From contig JBLIKY010000096.1 of NCBI GenBank assembly GCA_047637535.1, positions 1 to 8,600 of the forward strand: DNA of 8,600 nucleotides. Direction: 5' to 3'. A program made the translations under genes and the position numbers. The DNA comes from UBA2040 sp047637535 (GTDB lineage Bacteria; Bacteroidota; Bacteroidia; Flavobacteriales_D; Crocinitomicaceae). Shown here piece after piece: positions 1 to 7,260 of the stretch. The notes below the pieces were generated by a model. That model did not search any database. It was not told where the DNA came from and saw nothing but the letters and a program-made list of their open reading frames with translations. Positions within the stretch are counted from its first letter, which is position 1. The number at the start of each line of letters is the position of its first letter.

Positions 1-269
1 AAATCTTGAAAAACAATACCGAGTTTTCGTCTTAAAAGCGGGATTTGTTTTCTTTTTAATTTCTTCAAATCGTAACCAACAATCTCCCCACTGCCTCTAA
101 AAAGTGGGATTTCGCCATATAGACACTTCAAGAGGCTGCTTTTTCCACTACCGGTCTTTCCAATCATATAAACGATTTCGTTTTCCTCTACTTCAAACTC
201 AATTTGGTCTAATATCAGTTCTTTACGTTGAAAAATTTGACCCTCTTTAATTGAAATTACTTTTGACAC
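1..269 (-). CDS. ftsE: FtsE, cell-division ABC transporter ATP-binding protein (N-terminal part, cut by window edge)
   Basis: FtsE is the cytoplasmic ATPase of the FtsEX complex. FtsEX resembles an ABC transporter and in well-studied bacteria couples ATP hydrolysis to activation of peptidoglycan hydrolases at the septum. The visible 89 codons show a Walker A motif GKTGSGKS (residues 37-44), the following SLLKCLYGEIP segment, and the Q-loop in GIVFQD (residues 84-89, Q88). The spacing and the YGEIPL...RRKLGIVFQD pattern match Bacteroidota FtsE better than other ABC ATPases. The ABC signature, Walker B and H-loop lie beyond the edge. I chose the GTG at 267-269 (VSKVISIKEG) because it gives the usual short N-terminus; no in-frame ATG is present, though the frame stays open upstream and an in-frame TTG near 334-336 is possible. 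The gene is divergent from the TPR gene. A LolD/MacB-type ATPase is the main alternative. Confidence 0.92.
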   Translation of the reverse strand, partial: MSKVISIKEGQIFQRKELILDQIEFEVEENEIVYMIGKTGSGKSSLLKCLYGEIPLFRGSGEIVGYDLKKLKRKQIPLLRRKLGIVFQD

Positions 270-424
270 GGCGTTGTTTGTTTCTCGTAAAGTTGATGCT
301 TTTTGCTCATATTTTACCCATGTTAGTTGAAATAATCTTAACAAAAACGCGTTTAAAACTTTTATAGGGTGCGTCTTATCCTGTCTCTTTCTGCCTTAAT
401 TTTATTCGATTAAACTCAAGTAAA
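270..424. other. Divergent intergenic region between ftsE and the TPR gene
   Basis: This 155-base AT-rich spacer must hold the start signals for both divergent genes. On the plus strand the closest thing to a Bacteroidota -7 box is TTTATTCG at 401-408, one mismatch from TAnnTTyG and without a clear -33 TTG. On the minus strand a TTTTTG lies about 20 bases upstream of TAACATGG, which fits the -7 consensus poorly. No convincing hairpin, tandem repeat or RNA gene is visible. A 17-codon reading frame on the minus strand (310 to 257) runs into the start of ftsE and is described under findings. I see nothing else in this stretch. Confidence 0.5.
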
Positions 425-3400
425 ATGCGTAAACTAATTGTTGTCTTATTAATTCTTACCAATTTCTCTTTAAGCGCCCAAACTTCGGAGAAATACAACA
501 GTAAGTACGCAAGTTTTTTCAAGGGGGAAGAACTGTTTGAGAAATCCCAATTTTCGGCAGCAAGAAAGGAGTTTAATAACTTCATAAATCTAAGTGGTGA
601 AATCAATGACCCGCTATACATAAAGGCTAGATATTACGAAGGTTTATCGGCGCTTGAGTTGTATCAAAACGATGGAGTTAAATTATTGGAAAGGTTCATT
701 TTTGACTACCCCGAAACGCTTTACAAAAACGACATTTATTTTAGACTGGGGCAGTATTATTACCAAAAGAAAAAATACAGCGAGGCCATAGAATGGTATG
801 CGAAATTGGATATCAATAAGTTCGATCCTCTAGAAAGAGACGAATATTACTTTAAACTTGGATATTCCTATTTTGAAGAAGAAATGTGGACGGAATCTCG
901 AAGTGCTTTTTACGAAGCAAAAGATAGTCCTTCGCAATACGGTAGCCCTTCACTATACTATTATTCTCACCTAGCTTATACTTTAGCGTCTTATCAAACG
1001 GCATTGGATGGGTTTAAGGTTTTACAAAACAACCCAGAATTTGAGAAAGTGGTGCCTTACTACTTGGCGCAAATTTATTACAAGCAAGGCAGGTACGAAG
1101 AGTTAGTTGATTCTATGTCCTTAGAGATTGAGGAAGTTTCAGTCGCCAACGGAACGAACCTCAACTTAATTATAGGTGATGCATTTTTTAGATTGAATCG
1201 TTTTGAAGAAGCCTTGCCTTATTTAGAGCGTTATAATTTTAAATCAAGAACTACCCGCGAGGACGATTATCAATTGGGTTTTGTTTATTATAAAACGGGG
1301 AACTATGAAAAAGCGATACGTTCGCTCGGCAAAACAACGTTAATTGAGGATTCTCTTTCTCAAATTGCTTATTACCAAATTGGAGAGTGCTATTTACGGT
1401 TAGAAAACTTTACTCCTGCTAGAAGTGCTTTTGAGTCTGCGGCAAATTTGAGCTTTGATGAAGAAATTGAAGAAGACGCGCTTTATCAATTTGCTGTTTT
1501 GTCTTACAAAGTAGACCTTAATCCTTATGACGAAGCGGTAATTGCTCTTGAACGTTATTTAGAAACCTACCCGAATTCAAAAAGAAAAAATGACATTTAT
1601 CAATACTTAGTAAATGTATATACAACGACCAATAATTACAGTAAAGCTTTGGCTTCGTTGGACAAACTGCCGAGACTGGACACAAGACTAAAGAAAGCCT
1701 ATCAAGTTGTAGCGTTTAATGCGGGTGTTGAACAATTTCAAAACAACAATTATATAGAAGCAATTCGATTGTTTGGTTTGGTTGACAGATACCCTGTTGA
1801 CCCTCTTCTTACGGGAAAAGCAGCATTTTGGACGGGTGATACCTATTACCGTCAGCGAGAATATCGTCGATCAATAATGGCATTTGATGCTTTTTTAAAG
1901 TCGACTGGTATCGCCAATCAACAGTTAAAATCAGACGCGTATTATAACATAGGATATTCTTATTTAAAGCTTAGCGATACTCTGCAGGCCATCGAATCGT
2001 TACGACTTTATACCCAACAAAGTTATTTGCCAAACAAGCACAAATTGGCTGATGCATACATGAGAGTGGGTGATGGGTATTATAGTACACGTCAAAACGA
2101 ACAAGCTGTGGCGGCCTACAAATCGGCGCTTGCATTAAGCTCAGGGTACGAAGACCAAGCTTGGTTTTATTTGGGTAAGACCTACGGTTATATGAATAAA
2201 ATCGATGAAAAGATTGATGCTCATATGGAAATTCTTAATAAGTATCCCAACTCTAAATACGTTCAGATATCCGTGCAAGAAATTGCGGCAAGTTTCAAAG
2301 GTAAAGGGGCCTACACGGAAGCCTTAATCTATTATCAAAAAATCATTCAAGACTATCCAACAGCAACGATTGTGAAAAATGCTATGGTTGAAATAGCGGA
2401 TATTTATTACAAAAAACAGGATTATCTCAAATCAGAAAAGCAATACAAAGCCGTTTTAGATGCACATTCAGGTGACAGAGCGGTTTGTGAATCAAGCGCA
2501 AAAGGCTTGGTGGAGCTTTACCGTACCATGCGCGAACCAGAAAGAATGCAAGGCATAATAGAGCGCTATCCTTGTGCAAATTTATCGGCTGATGAACAAG
2601 AAGAATTGTTTTATTTACCAGCTTATGAGCTCTACAAAGACTCCAGTTTTCAACAAGCCATTCCTCAGATTCAAAAGTACTTGGATAAATTTCCGTCAGG
2701 CAAATACGGAAATGAAATGCTTGTCTTTATGGGCAATTGTTACTATCGATTAAACGATATACCTAAGGCAATTGAGATTTATAAGACGACGTTAAACGGT
2801 CCGAATACAGGATACACAGAGTTTGCCGCCGGAAGAGTAGCGACGTATTTGTATAACTCGGAGAAATACCAAGAAGTGATTCCTTATTACTTAAAGTTAG
2901 AAGAAATCAGTGTAGAACCAGATGTGATCTATTCCGCTCGACTTGGATTGATGAGAAGTTATTTCTTAGTGGAGAATTTTGGCCCTGCTGCTGTTTACGC
3001 TGAGAAAACACTTGGTAGTTCGCAAATCAACAACACCATTAAACTTGAAGCCAATTACGCTTTAGGGATGGCTCAATACAAGCAAGACAAATATGCAGAA
3101 GCCATTGCTCCTTTGGAATGGATATTTAAGAACACCACGACTGTAATGGGAGCTGAAGTCAAATTTATTTTGGCTCAAATAGCCTATAATGAAATGGATT
3201 ATTCAGCCTCGGATAAAGCGGTAAGAGATTTGGTGAAAATGAAACCAAGTTATAATTATTGGGTGGCCAAAGGATTGATTCTTCAATCTCGTTCGACGAT
3301 AAATCAAGATGATTTATTTCAAGCCGAACAAACTCTTAAATCGGTAAGAGACCACTATCCAAATTCTGAGGATGGAATAATGGAAGAAGCCAATTTGTTA

Positions 3401-3487
3401 TGGGATCAATTGATGACCATTAAAAGCGCGCCGAAGGAAATTCAGCTAGAACCAAAACCAATCATTGAAGTAAACGGAGAGAAATAA
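425..3487 (+). CDS. Large secreted tetratricopeptide-repeat (TPR) protein
   Basis: The product is 1020 residues. It has a type I signal peptide at residues 1-18/19 (MRKLIVVLLILTNFSLSAQ) and no lipobox cysteine, so it is predicted to be periplasmic and soluble or peripheral. Almost all the rest is a TPR solenoid. I count roughly 24 helical-pair repeats with the typical G-x-x-Y/F-Y...Y-x-x-A pattern, for example LGQYYYQKKKYSEAI near residue 110 and LGMAQYKQDKYAEAIAPL near the C-terminus. Several repeats end in YPNS/YP-type turns (DYPET, TYPNSK, KYPNSK, DYPTA, HYPNSE), as in the TPR units of periplasmic BamD/CpoB-like proteins. No enzymatic domain, transmembrane helix or peptidoglycan-binding domain is seen after the signal peptide. 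The beta-barrel gene starts one base after its stop, so the two are probably co-translated and act together, the TPR serving as a periplasmic protein-binding scaffold. The actual partner and function are unknown. The start ATG fits the signal peptide exactly. Confidence 0.9.
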   Translation: MRKLIVVLLILTNFSLSAQTSEKYNSKYASFFKGEELFEKSQFSAARKEFNNFINLSGEINDPLYIKARYYEGLSALELYQNDGVKLLERFIFDYPETLYKNDIYFRLGQYYYQKKKYSEAIEWYAKLDINKFDPLERDEYYFKLGYSYFEEEMWTESRSAFYEAKDSPSQYGSPSLYYYSHLAYTLASYQTALDGFKVLQNNPEFEKVVPYYLAQIYYKQGRYEELVDSMSLEIEEVSVANGTNLNLIIGDAFFRLNRFEEALPYLERYNFKSRTTREDDYQLGFVYYKTGNYEKAIRSLGKTTLIEDSLSQIAYYQIGECYLRLENFTPARSAFESAANLSFDEEIEEDALYQFAVLSYKVDLNPYDEAVIALERYLETYPNSKRKNDIYQYLVNVYTTTNNYSKALASLDKLPRLDTRLKKAYQVVAFNAGVEQFQNNNYIEAIRLFGLVDRYPVDPLLTGKAAFWTGDTYYRQREYRRSIMAFDAFLKSTGIANQQLKSDAYYNIGYSYLKLSDTLQAIESLRLYTQQSYLPNKHKLADAYMRVGDGYYSTRQNEQAVAAYKSALALSSGYEDQAWFYLGKTYGYMNKIDEKIDAHMEILNKYPNSKYVQISVQEIAASFKGKGAYTEALIYYQKIIQDYPTATIVKNAMVEIADIYYKKQDYLKSEKQYKAVLDAHSGDRAVCESSAKGLVELYRTMREPERMQGIIERYPCANLSADEQEELFYLPAYELYKDSSFQQAIPQIQKYLDKFPSGKYGNEMLVFMGNCYYRLNDIPKAIEIYKTTLNGPNTGYTEFAAGRVATYLYNSEKYQEVIPYYLKLEEISVEPDVIYSARLGLMRSYFLVENFGPAAVYAEKTLGSSQINNTIKLEANYALGMAQYKQDKYAEAIAPLEWIFKNTTTVMGAEVKFILAQIAYNEMDYSASDKAVRDLVKMKPSYNYWVAKGLILQSRSTINQDDLFQAEQTLKSVRDHYPNSEDGIMEEANLLWDQLMTIKSAPKEIQLEPKPIIEVNGEK
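3476..3480 (+). promoter_or_regulatory. Possible Shine-Dalgarno-like GGAGA before the beta-barrel gene
   Basis: GGAGA lies 8 bases before the ATG of the beta-barrel gene, inside the last codons of the TPR gene. It would be a normal Shine-Dalgarno position in most bacteria. The other starts in this window have no such sequence, as is usual for Bacteroidota. It may support re-initiation after the TPR stop codon, or it may be chance, because it also encodes Gly-Glu-Lys at the end of the upstream protein. Confidence 0.3.
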
Positions 3488-3488
3488 C

Positions 3489-5186
3489 ATGAAATTATTA
3501 GCTAGCATATTCGTTTTAGGACTCAGTTTATCGGCAGTTGCTCAAGATGGGGTAACGATTATCATCAAAGGAAATCGTCAGGTAGAATCGGCGGAAAGAA
3601 TTGGTGAAAACCCTACAATTGTCGATACCGTTATGCCGACACCTGTAGTCGACTATCCGAGACTGAATCTTTTGTTTAAGACAGACATAATTTTATCCCC
3701 GATCGAAGCCGCTGAGGTGAAAATCGTGGATCAATTGCCTCAGCTGTACAATTCGTACGCCCGTATTGGGGTGGGTACGGAGTTTATGCCAATAGGAGAG
3801 TTTTATTTTAACAATACCCGATCCAGAAAGTTTCATTATGGTGCCCATTTGAAGCACATTAGTTCGTTTGGAAACCTTGAAAACTTTGCCCCATCTACTT
3901 TTGACAGAAACACAGCACAATTGTATGGTGCAATAATTAAGAATTCTTATACCTTAGGAGCTAACATACATGCTCGTAATCAAGGCTTCAATTACTATGG
4001 TATTCCAACAGATACGATACCAAAGGATAGTATTGCACAACGTTTCTCAGATTTGGGAATTGATTTGTTGTTCAAGGGGCACAAGCGAGATAGCGCCAAG
4101 CTGAATTACCATTTTGGTGTTGCTTACAACAATTTCGTTACCGCCAAACCTAAAGTTGACTCCTTGGAAAAATGGAGAGCTATGGAGAATTATTTCGGGT
4201 TTAAAATGGGAGGAAGTTATAAGTTGGGTAACGACTTATTCGTTTCTGACCTAGTCATTCAACATAACGATTATCGTTTCGGAATCAAAGACTCACTTTC
4301 GGGAATAGATTCTGGTTTTGTAGACCAAAATACGGTCGTTACGGTTAATCCACACATTATCACTAGAGCTTTTGACAATAAATTAAAAGGATTAGTCGGT
4401 TTGACCTTGAGTTTTGACGCTCGACAAAAAGTGAAGGCTTATGTTTATCCTAACATCGAACTTTCTTACTCTTTGTTTGACGATTTGTTTATTCCTTATG
4501 CTGGAATACGAGGTGGTTTAAGGCAAAACACGTTGAAGTCATTGAGTTCGCAAAACGAATTTATTCTTGAAAACATCACTTTGAGAAACGAACACAAAGC
4601 CATCGAGTTATACGGTGGTTTTAAAGGTACAATCACAGATAAAATCGGATTTGACATTAACGGACGATTCGCAAACATTAAGGACAAAGCTCTTTTTGTA
4701 ACGGACACTTTGCATTACCGAAACAATCAATTCAATGTCATTTACGACACGCTTAACCAAGCTACTTTGGAGGGTTCAATTTACTTTCAACAAGATGAAA
4801 AGCTGCGAATTGATGTGATTGGTAGATACAATTCTTACCTATTATTAAACAATACCCATGCATGGAATTTGCCGGAAACAGAATTTATACTTCGAGGTAA
4901 ATACAATTTGTTTGATAAGATCCTGTTGCAAGCTGATTTCGTCGTGCTTGGCGGAAGAAAGGCATTGGTTTATGCGCCGGAAGAAGATGCGGTCTTAGAG
5001 AACAATCAATACGCAAAATCCTTGGGGTTTGTGGTGGATGGAAACCTATCTATTGAATACATCTACAACAAGCGTATCTCGGCATTTGTGCAGTTCAACA
5101 ACTTTACCGCACAGCGTTACGCGAGATGGTACTCTTATCCTGTACAAGGAATACAAGCATTGGGAGGATTTACCTTTAAGTTTTAA
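3489..5186 (+). CDS. Predicted outer-membrane beta-barrel protein (TonB-receptor-like, no plug)
   Basis: The product is 565 residues with a clear signal peptide (MKLLASIFVLGLSLSAVAQ, residues 1-19). After a short linker of about 60 residues, most of the protein is alternating polar/hydrophobic beta-strand sequence broken by acidic or Asn-rich turns. It ends in GGFTFKF, a terminal phenylalanine as in outer-membrane barrel beta-signals. Early in the barrel are the blocks QLYNSYARIGVGTEFMP (residues about 85-101) and HYGAHLKHISSFGNLENF. I recognise this Y-A-x-x-G-x-G...R-S...KH-x-S-S-x-G pattern from a widespread Bacteroidota barrel family often annotated as TonB-dependent receptor. I see no TonB-dependent plug domain or carboxypeptidase-like N-terminal domain, so active transport via TonB is not supported. 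It is coupled to the upstream TPR gene with a one-base gap, which suggests a barrel plus periplasmic-scaffold pair. Substrate and role are unknown. The stop is only 9 bases from the convergent lspA stop. Confidence 0.85.
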   Translation: MKLLASIFVLGLSLSAVAQDGVTIIIKGNRQVESAERIGENPTIVDTVMPTPVVDYPRLNLLFKTDIILSPIEAAEVKIVDQLPQLYNSYARIGVGTEFMPIGEFYFNNTRSRKFHYGAHLKHISSFGNLENFAPSTFDRNTAQLYGAIIKNSYTLGANIHARNQGFNYYGIPTDTIPKDSIAQRFSDLGIDLLFKGHKRDSAKLNYHFGVAYNNFVTAKPKVDSLEKWRAMENYFGFKMGGSYKLGNDLFVSDLVIQHNDYRFGIKDSLSGIDSGFVDQNTVVTVNPHIITRAFDNKLKGLVGLTLSFDARQKVKAYVYPNIELSYSLFDDLFIPYAGIRGGLRQNTLKSLSSQNEFILENITLRNEHKAIELYGGFKGTITDKIGFDINGRFANIKDKALFVTDTLHYRNNQFNVIYDTLNQATLEGSIYFQQDEKLRIDVIGRYNSYLLLNNTHAWNLPETEFILRGKYNLFDKILLQADFVVLGGRKALVYAPEEDAVLENNQYAKSLGFVVDGNLSIEYIYNKRISAFVQFNNFTAQRYARWYSYPVQGIQALGGFTFKF

Positions 5187-5195
5187 GGGAAGAAA

Positions 5196-5876
5196 TTAAT
5201 CTTCGATTGTAGTGACCTTTTCTTTCTTAGGGAAGTAAGAACGTTGGCGAATAAACACCATGATTACACCAACAGTTATTGCGCCGTCGGCTAAATTCCA
5301 AATAGCTGGAAACACTTCTTTGTCGCCTAAAAAGGGCACCCAACTCGGCCAAAAGCCTTGAAATTTAAACATGTCCACAACGTTTCCAAACAAGAAGCCT
5401 GTGTGCTTCGTTTCGATTTCGTAATGACCACAGTCTACGATTAAACCCGAGCCATCTAATTGATTATAAGGCATACAAGGGTCATATGGGAAGACAAAAT
5501 CATAAAACATCGAATCGATGAGGTTTCCAGTCGCTCCGGCGAAGATCAATCCGATTGCGATTAAGAAGTCCAGTTTAACACCTTTCTTTATTTGGGTAGT
5601 CCAATAGTAGGCAATACCGATGATGGCAATTATTCTGAAAATGCTGAGTGAAAGTTTTGACCAAACAGACGAACCAAAGGTTGTCCCAAAGGCCATTCCT
5701 TGATTTTCTATGTATTCTAATACCAACCAAGACCCCAATAAAGGCCTAGCGGATTGGCCAGGGTTAAAATTGGTTTTAATGTAAATTTTAATCCATTGAT
5801 CAGCAATCAATACTACAAGAATTATAGCAAGCGTAATGGCAAGTTGTCGAAGTAAAGTCTTATTTGTTCTGTGCAT
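5196..5876 (-). CDS. lspA: Lipoprotein signal peptidase (signal peptidase II)
   Basis: LspA is an inner-membrane aspartyl protease that cleaves the signal peptide of diacylglyceryl-modified prolipoproteins just before the lipidated cysteine. Its motifs appear in order: DQWIK (D26-Q27) at the end of the first membrane helix (about residues 11-26), ENQGMAFG (57-64), AGATGNLIDS (113-122), the first catalytic Asp in GNVVDMF (D168) and the second in WNLADGAI (D197). Four hydrophobic helices fit the family. The length of 226 residues exceeds the roughly 160-170 of the E. coli enzyme. The extra sequence is mostly a soluble insertion at about 124-165 (with cysteines C134 and C149) and a longer loop between the two aspartates (29 residues apart). 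Such enlarged loops are, as I recall, common in Bacteroidota LspA. The start codon overlaps the end of the TraR/DksA-like gene by 17 bases, indicating one transcript and likely translational coupling. This overlap, and the absence of another in-frame ATG before residue 61, support the start. Confidence 0.97.
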   Translation of the reverse strand: MHRTNKTLLRQLAITLAIILVVLIADQWIKIYIKTNFNPGQSARPLLGSWLVLEYIENQGMAFGTTFGSSVWSKLSLSIFRIIAIIGIAYYWTTQIKKGVKLDFLIAIGLIFAGATGNLIDSMFYDFVFPYDPCMPYNQLDGSGLIVDCGHYEIETKHTGFLFGNVVDMFKFQGFWPSWVPFLGDKEVFPAIWNLADGAITVGVIMVFIRQRSYFPKKEKVTTIED

Positions 5877-6243
5877 TCTTTGCGTCGATACTCAACGTGG
5901 CGTGAGGCACCAGTTTTAATCTTTCTTTTCTAATTAATTTACCTGTAACCCTACAAAGGCCGTATGTTTTATTTTCAATTCTTACCAATGCGTTTTGAAG
6001 GCTTTGTATGAATTTTTCTTGACGTGCCGCCAATTGTGCAACTTCTTCTCTTGAAAGCGTTTCTGATCCGTCTTCCATCATGTTAAAAGTTCGTCCCGTA
6101 TCATCGGTTCCGTGATTGTCACTATTGGATAGTGAAGCTTTTAATAAGTTGTAATCTTCTTTCGCTTCACTTAATTTTTGAATAATCAATTCTTTAAATT
6201 CAGCAAGTTCAGCATCTGTAAATCTAGTTCTCTCGGCTTCCAT
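5860..6243 (-). CDS. TraR/DksA-family regulator with degenerate zinc finger
   Basis: The protein is 127 residues, close to the usual length for the Bacteroidota group. DksA-type proteins insert a coiled coil into the secondary channel of RNA polymerase and alter promoter response, often together with ppGpp. Here residues about 10-40 and 60-92 form the two coiled-coil helices, separated by an acidic Asp/Asn-rich tip (SNSDNHGTDD, 39-48). The C-terminal finger is YGLCRVTGKLIRKERLK...VPHATLS (94-118). Only C97 of the four expected cysteines is kept; the partner positions are T100, P113 and H114, so a classical Cys4 zinc site is absent. The CRVTGK...VPHATLS form is the common one in Bacteroidota, so this is a lineage trait rather than decay. 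The gene ends inside the start of lspA, and a promoter candidate lies about 50 bases upstream of its start. Whether it responds to ppGpp cannot be told from the sequence. Confidence 0.9.
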   Translation of the reverse strand: MEAERTRFTDAELAEFKELIIQKLSEAKEDYNLLKASLSNSDNHGTDDTGRTFNMMEDGSETLSREEVAQLAARQEKFIQSLQNALVRIENKTYGLCRVTGKLIRKERLKLVPHATLSIDAKNAQNK

Positions 6244-6294
6244 AATATGCTAATTGATAATGTTCGTTAGTGTGATATATGCGGTTAATTCTAA

Positions 6295-6302
6295 CAAAGA
6301 TA
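6295..6302 (-). promoter_or_regulatory. Candidate Bacteroidota -7 promoter box for the regulator-lspA unit
   Basis: Read on the minus strand the sequence is TATCTTTG, an exact match to the Bacteroidota housekeeping -7 consensus TAnnTTTG. It lies 51 bases upstream of the TraR/DksA-like ATG, giving an expected leader of roughly 40-45 bases. The -33 position, 19-21 bases further upstream, reads TTTAAA rather than TTG/TTTG, and the spacer contains a run of nine A residues. The call rests on the -7 box and on its position in the only sizeable gap of the minus-strand gene series. Confidence 0.45.
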
Positions 6303-6363
6303 ATCCAAAAATCATTTTTTTTTAAAATAAGATATCCACCGTTGTTGAAAACTGTTTTGAGGC

Positions 6364-7260
6364 CTATTCGTTCTTGATTACAATGGCATCCGGAAAGCCT
6401 TGTGTTTGGACCTTTATTAGCGCTTTATCTGCCTCGTTTTTAGTAGAATAACCCCCGACTAAGTAACGAAACTTATAAGCTGATTTTGTGTTTAGTTTTT
6501 GTCTTTCAACATCGTCTTCGAGTCGTTTAAAGCTAGAATGTGATAGTTCAACCGGACCTTTACTAGACATAATTTGTATTCGATACGCTGCATTTTTGTC
6601 AGAAACGCTAAAGTCTATTTTTGGGTAATCGCTCTTAATTCTTTTTCTAAAAGCCCTAAAAATTGCACTCGCAATTACTTCTTGACCGTAATTAGAGTTG
6701 AGAACATTGGCTTCCGAACGATTTGTCATAAAACCACACTCCACTAAAACGCTAGTCATTTTGGTGTACTTCAGCACTTGTATGGAATGGCTTCTGTCGT
6801 CGTTGTTTTTAACTCCTCGTGAGCTGCGACCGGCACGGTTGGCGAATTGATTTTCTATTTCCTTTGCTAGGGAGTAAGATTTTTTTGCTGAGAAATCGTG
6901 GACATGGCTTTCTGTTCCGTGAACAGAAGAATTTTCCACACCATTGCAATGAATACTGAGGAAATAATCTACATTTCCAGCGTTGGCAATCTCAACACGT
7001 TGGTTGAGTGTTTTGTTCTTGTCCGTTTTTCGTGTGTAAATCACTTTTACATTCCCCAAGTACTTTTCTATGTATTCGCCTAGATAGAGCGCAATTTTAA
7101 GGTTGAGGTCCTTTTCGGTAGGAATTCCTTTAAATTGACTCAAATGCCCGGGGTCATCCCCTCCGTGTCCCGCATCGATGACCAGGGTCACTTGTTTTTG
7201 TTGAGCATACGTTAGACTCAAGAGGGTAAAAGAAAATAAAAAAACAAGAATTGCCTTCAT
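6364..7260 (-). CDS. N-acetylmuramoyl-L-alanine amidase (Amidase_3) with C-terminal SPOR domain
   Basis: This exported zinc enzyme cleaves the bond between N-acetylmuramic acid and L-alanine of the peptide stem, the step used to split septal peptidoglycan. The 298-residue product starts with a signal peptide (MKAILVFLFSFTLLSLTYAQ). The Amidase_3 domain (about 25-208) shows the metal and catalytic residues in family order: H32 in DAGHGGDDPG, E49 in TEKDLNL, H104 in SIHCNG and E174 in VECGFMTN. Residues about 224-296 look like a SPOR domain (AYRIQIMSSKGP..., then YLVGGYSTKNEADKAL and GFPDAIVIKNE). This fold binds glycan strands stripped of stem peptides and typically brings enzymes to the division site. 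I see no long helix in the catalytic domain that would clearly be the autoinhibitory segment of AmiA/B/C-type enzymes. The gene follows uvrC after 69 bases on the same strand, and the start fits the signal peptide. The N-terminal domain assignment is firm; the SPOR call is good but made by eye. Confidence 0.95.
   Translation of the reverse strand: MKAILVFLFSFTLLSLTYAQQKQVTLVIDAGHGGDDPGHLSQFKGIPTEKDLNLKIALYLGEYIEKYLGNVKVIYTRKTDKNKTLNQRVEIANAGNVDYFLSIHCNGVENSSVHGTESHVHDFSAKKSYSLAKEIENQFANRAGRSSRGVKNNDDRSHSIQVLKYTKMTSVLVECGFMTNRSEANVLNSNYGQEVIASAIFRAFRKRIKSDYPKIDFSVSDKNAAYRIQIMSSKGPVELSHSSFKRLEDDVERQKLNTKSAYKFRYLVGGYSTKNEADKALIKVQTQGFPDAIVIKNE

Noticed and set aside
401..408. TTTATTCG as a -7 box for the TPR gene
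   Set aside because: It has a mismatch at an important position and no -33 TTG at the right distance, so it is too weak to annotate as a promoter.
376..621. 81-codon open frame on the minus strand
   Set aside because: It lies opposite the start of the TPR gene and the divergent leader, and its protein sequence resembles no family. The plus-strand gene has a signal peptide and clear repeats.
3693..3920. 75-codon open frame on the minus strand
   Set aside because: It lies wholly opposite the beta-barrel gene and has no recognisable domain or start context.
4496..4708. 70-codon open frame on the minus strand
   Set aside because: It lies wholly opposite the beta-barrel gene and is a chance frame.
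6348..6358. AAAACTGTTTT palindrome downstream of the amidase stop
   Set aside because: The two arms are separated by a single base, so it cannot form a hairpin. As an operator it is short, AT-rich and occurs once.
6898..7083. 61-codon open frame on the plus strand
   Set aside because: It is antisense to the catalytic domain of the amidase, which has all its active-site motifs.
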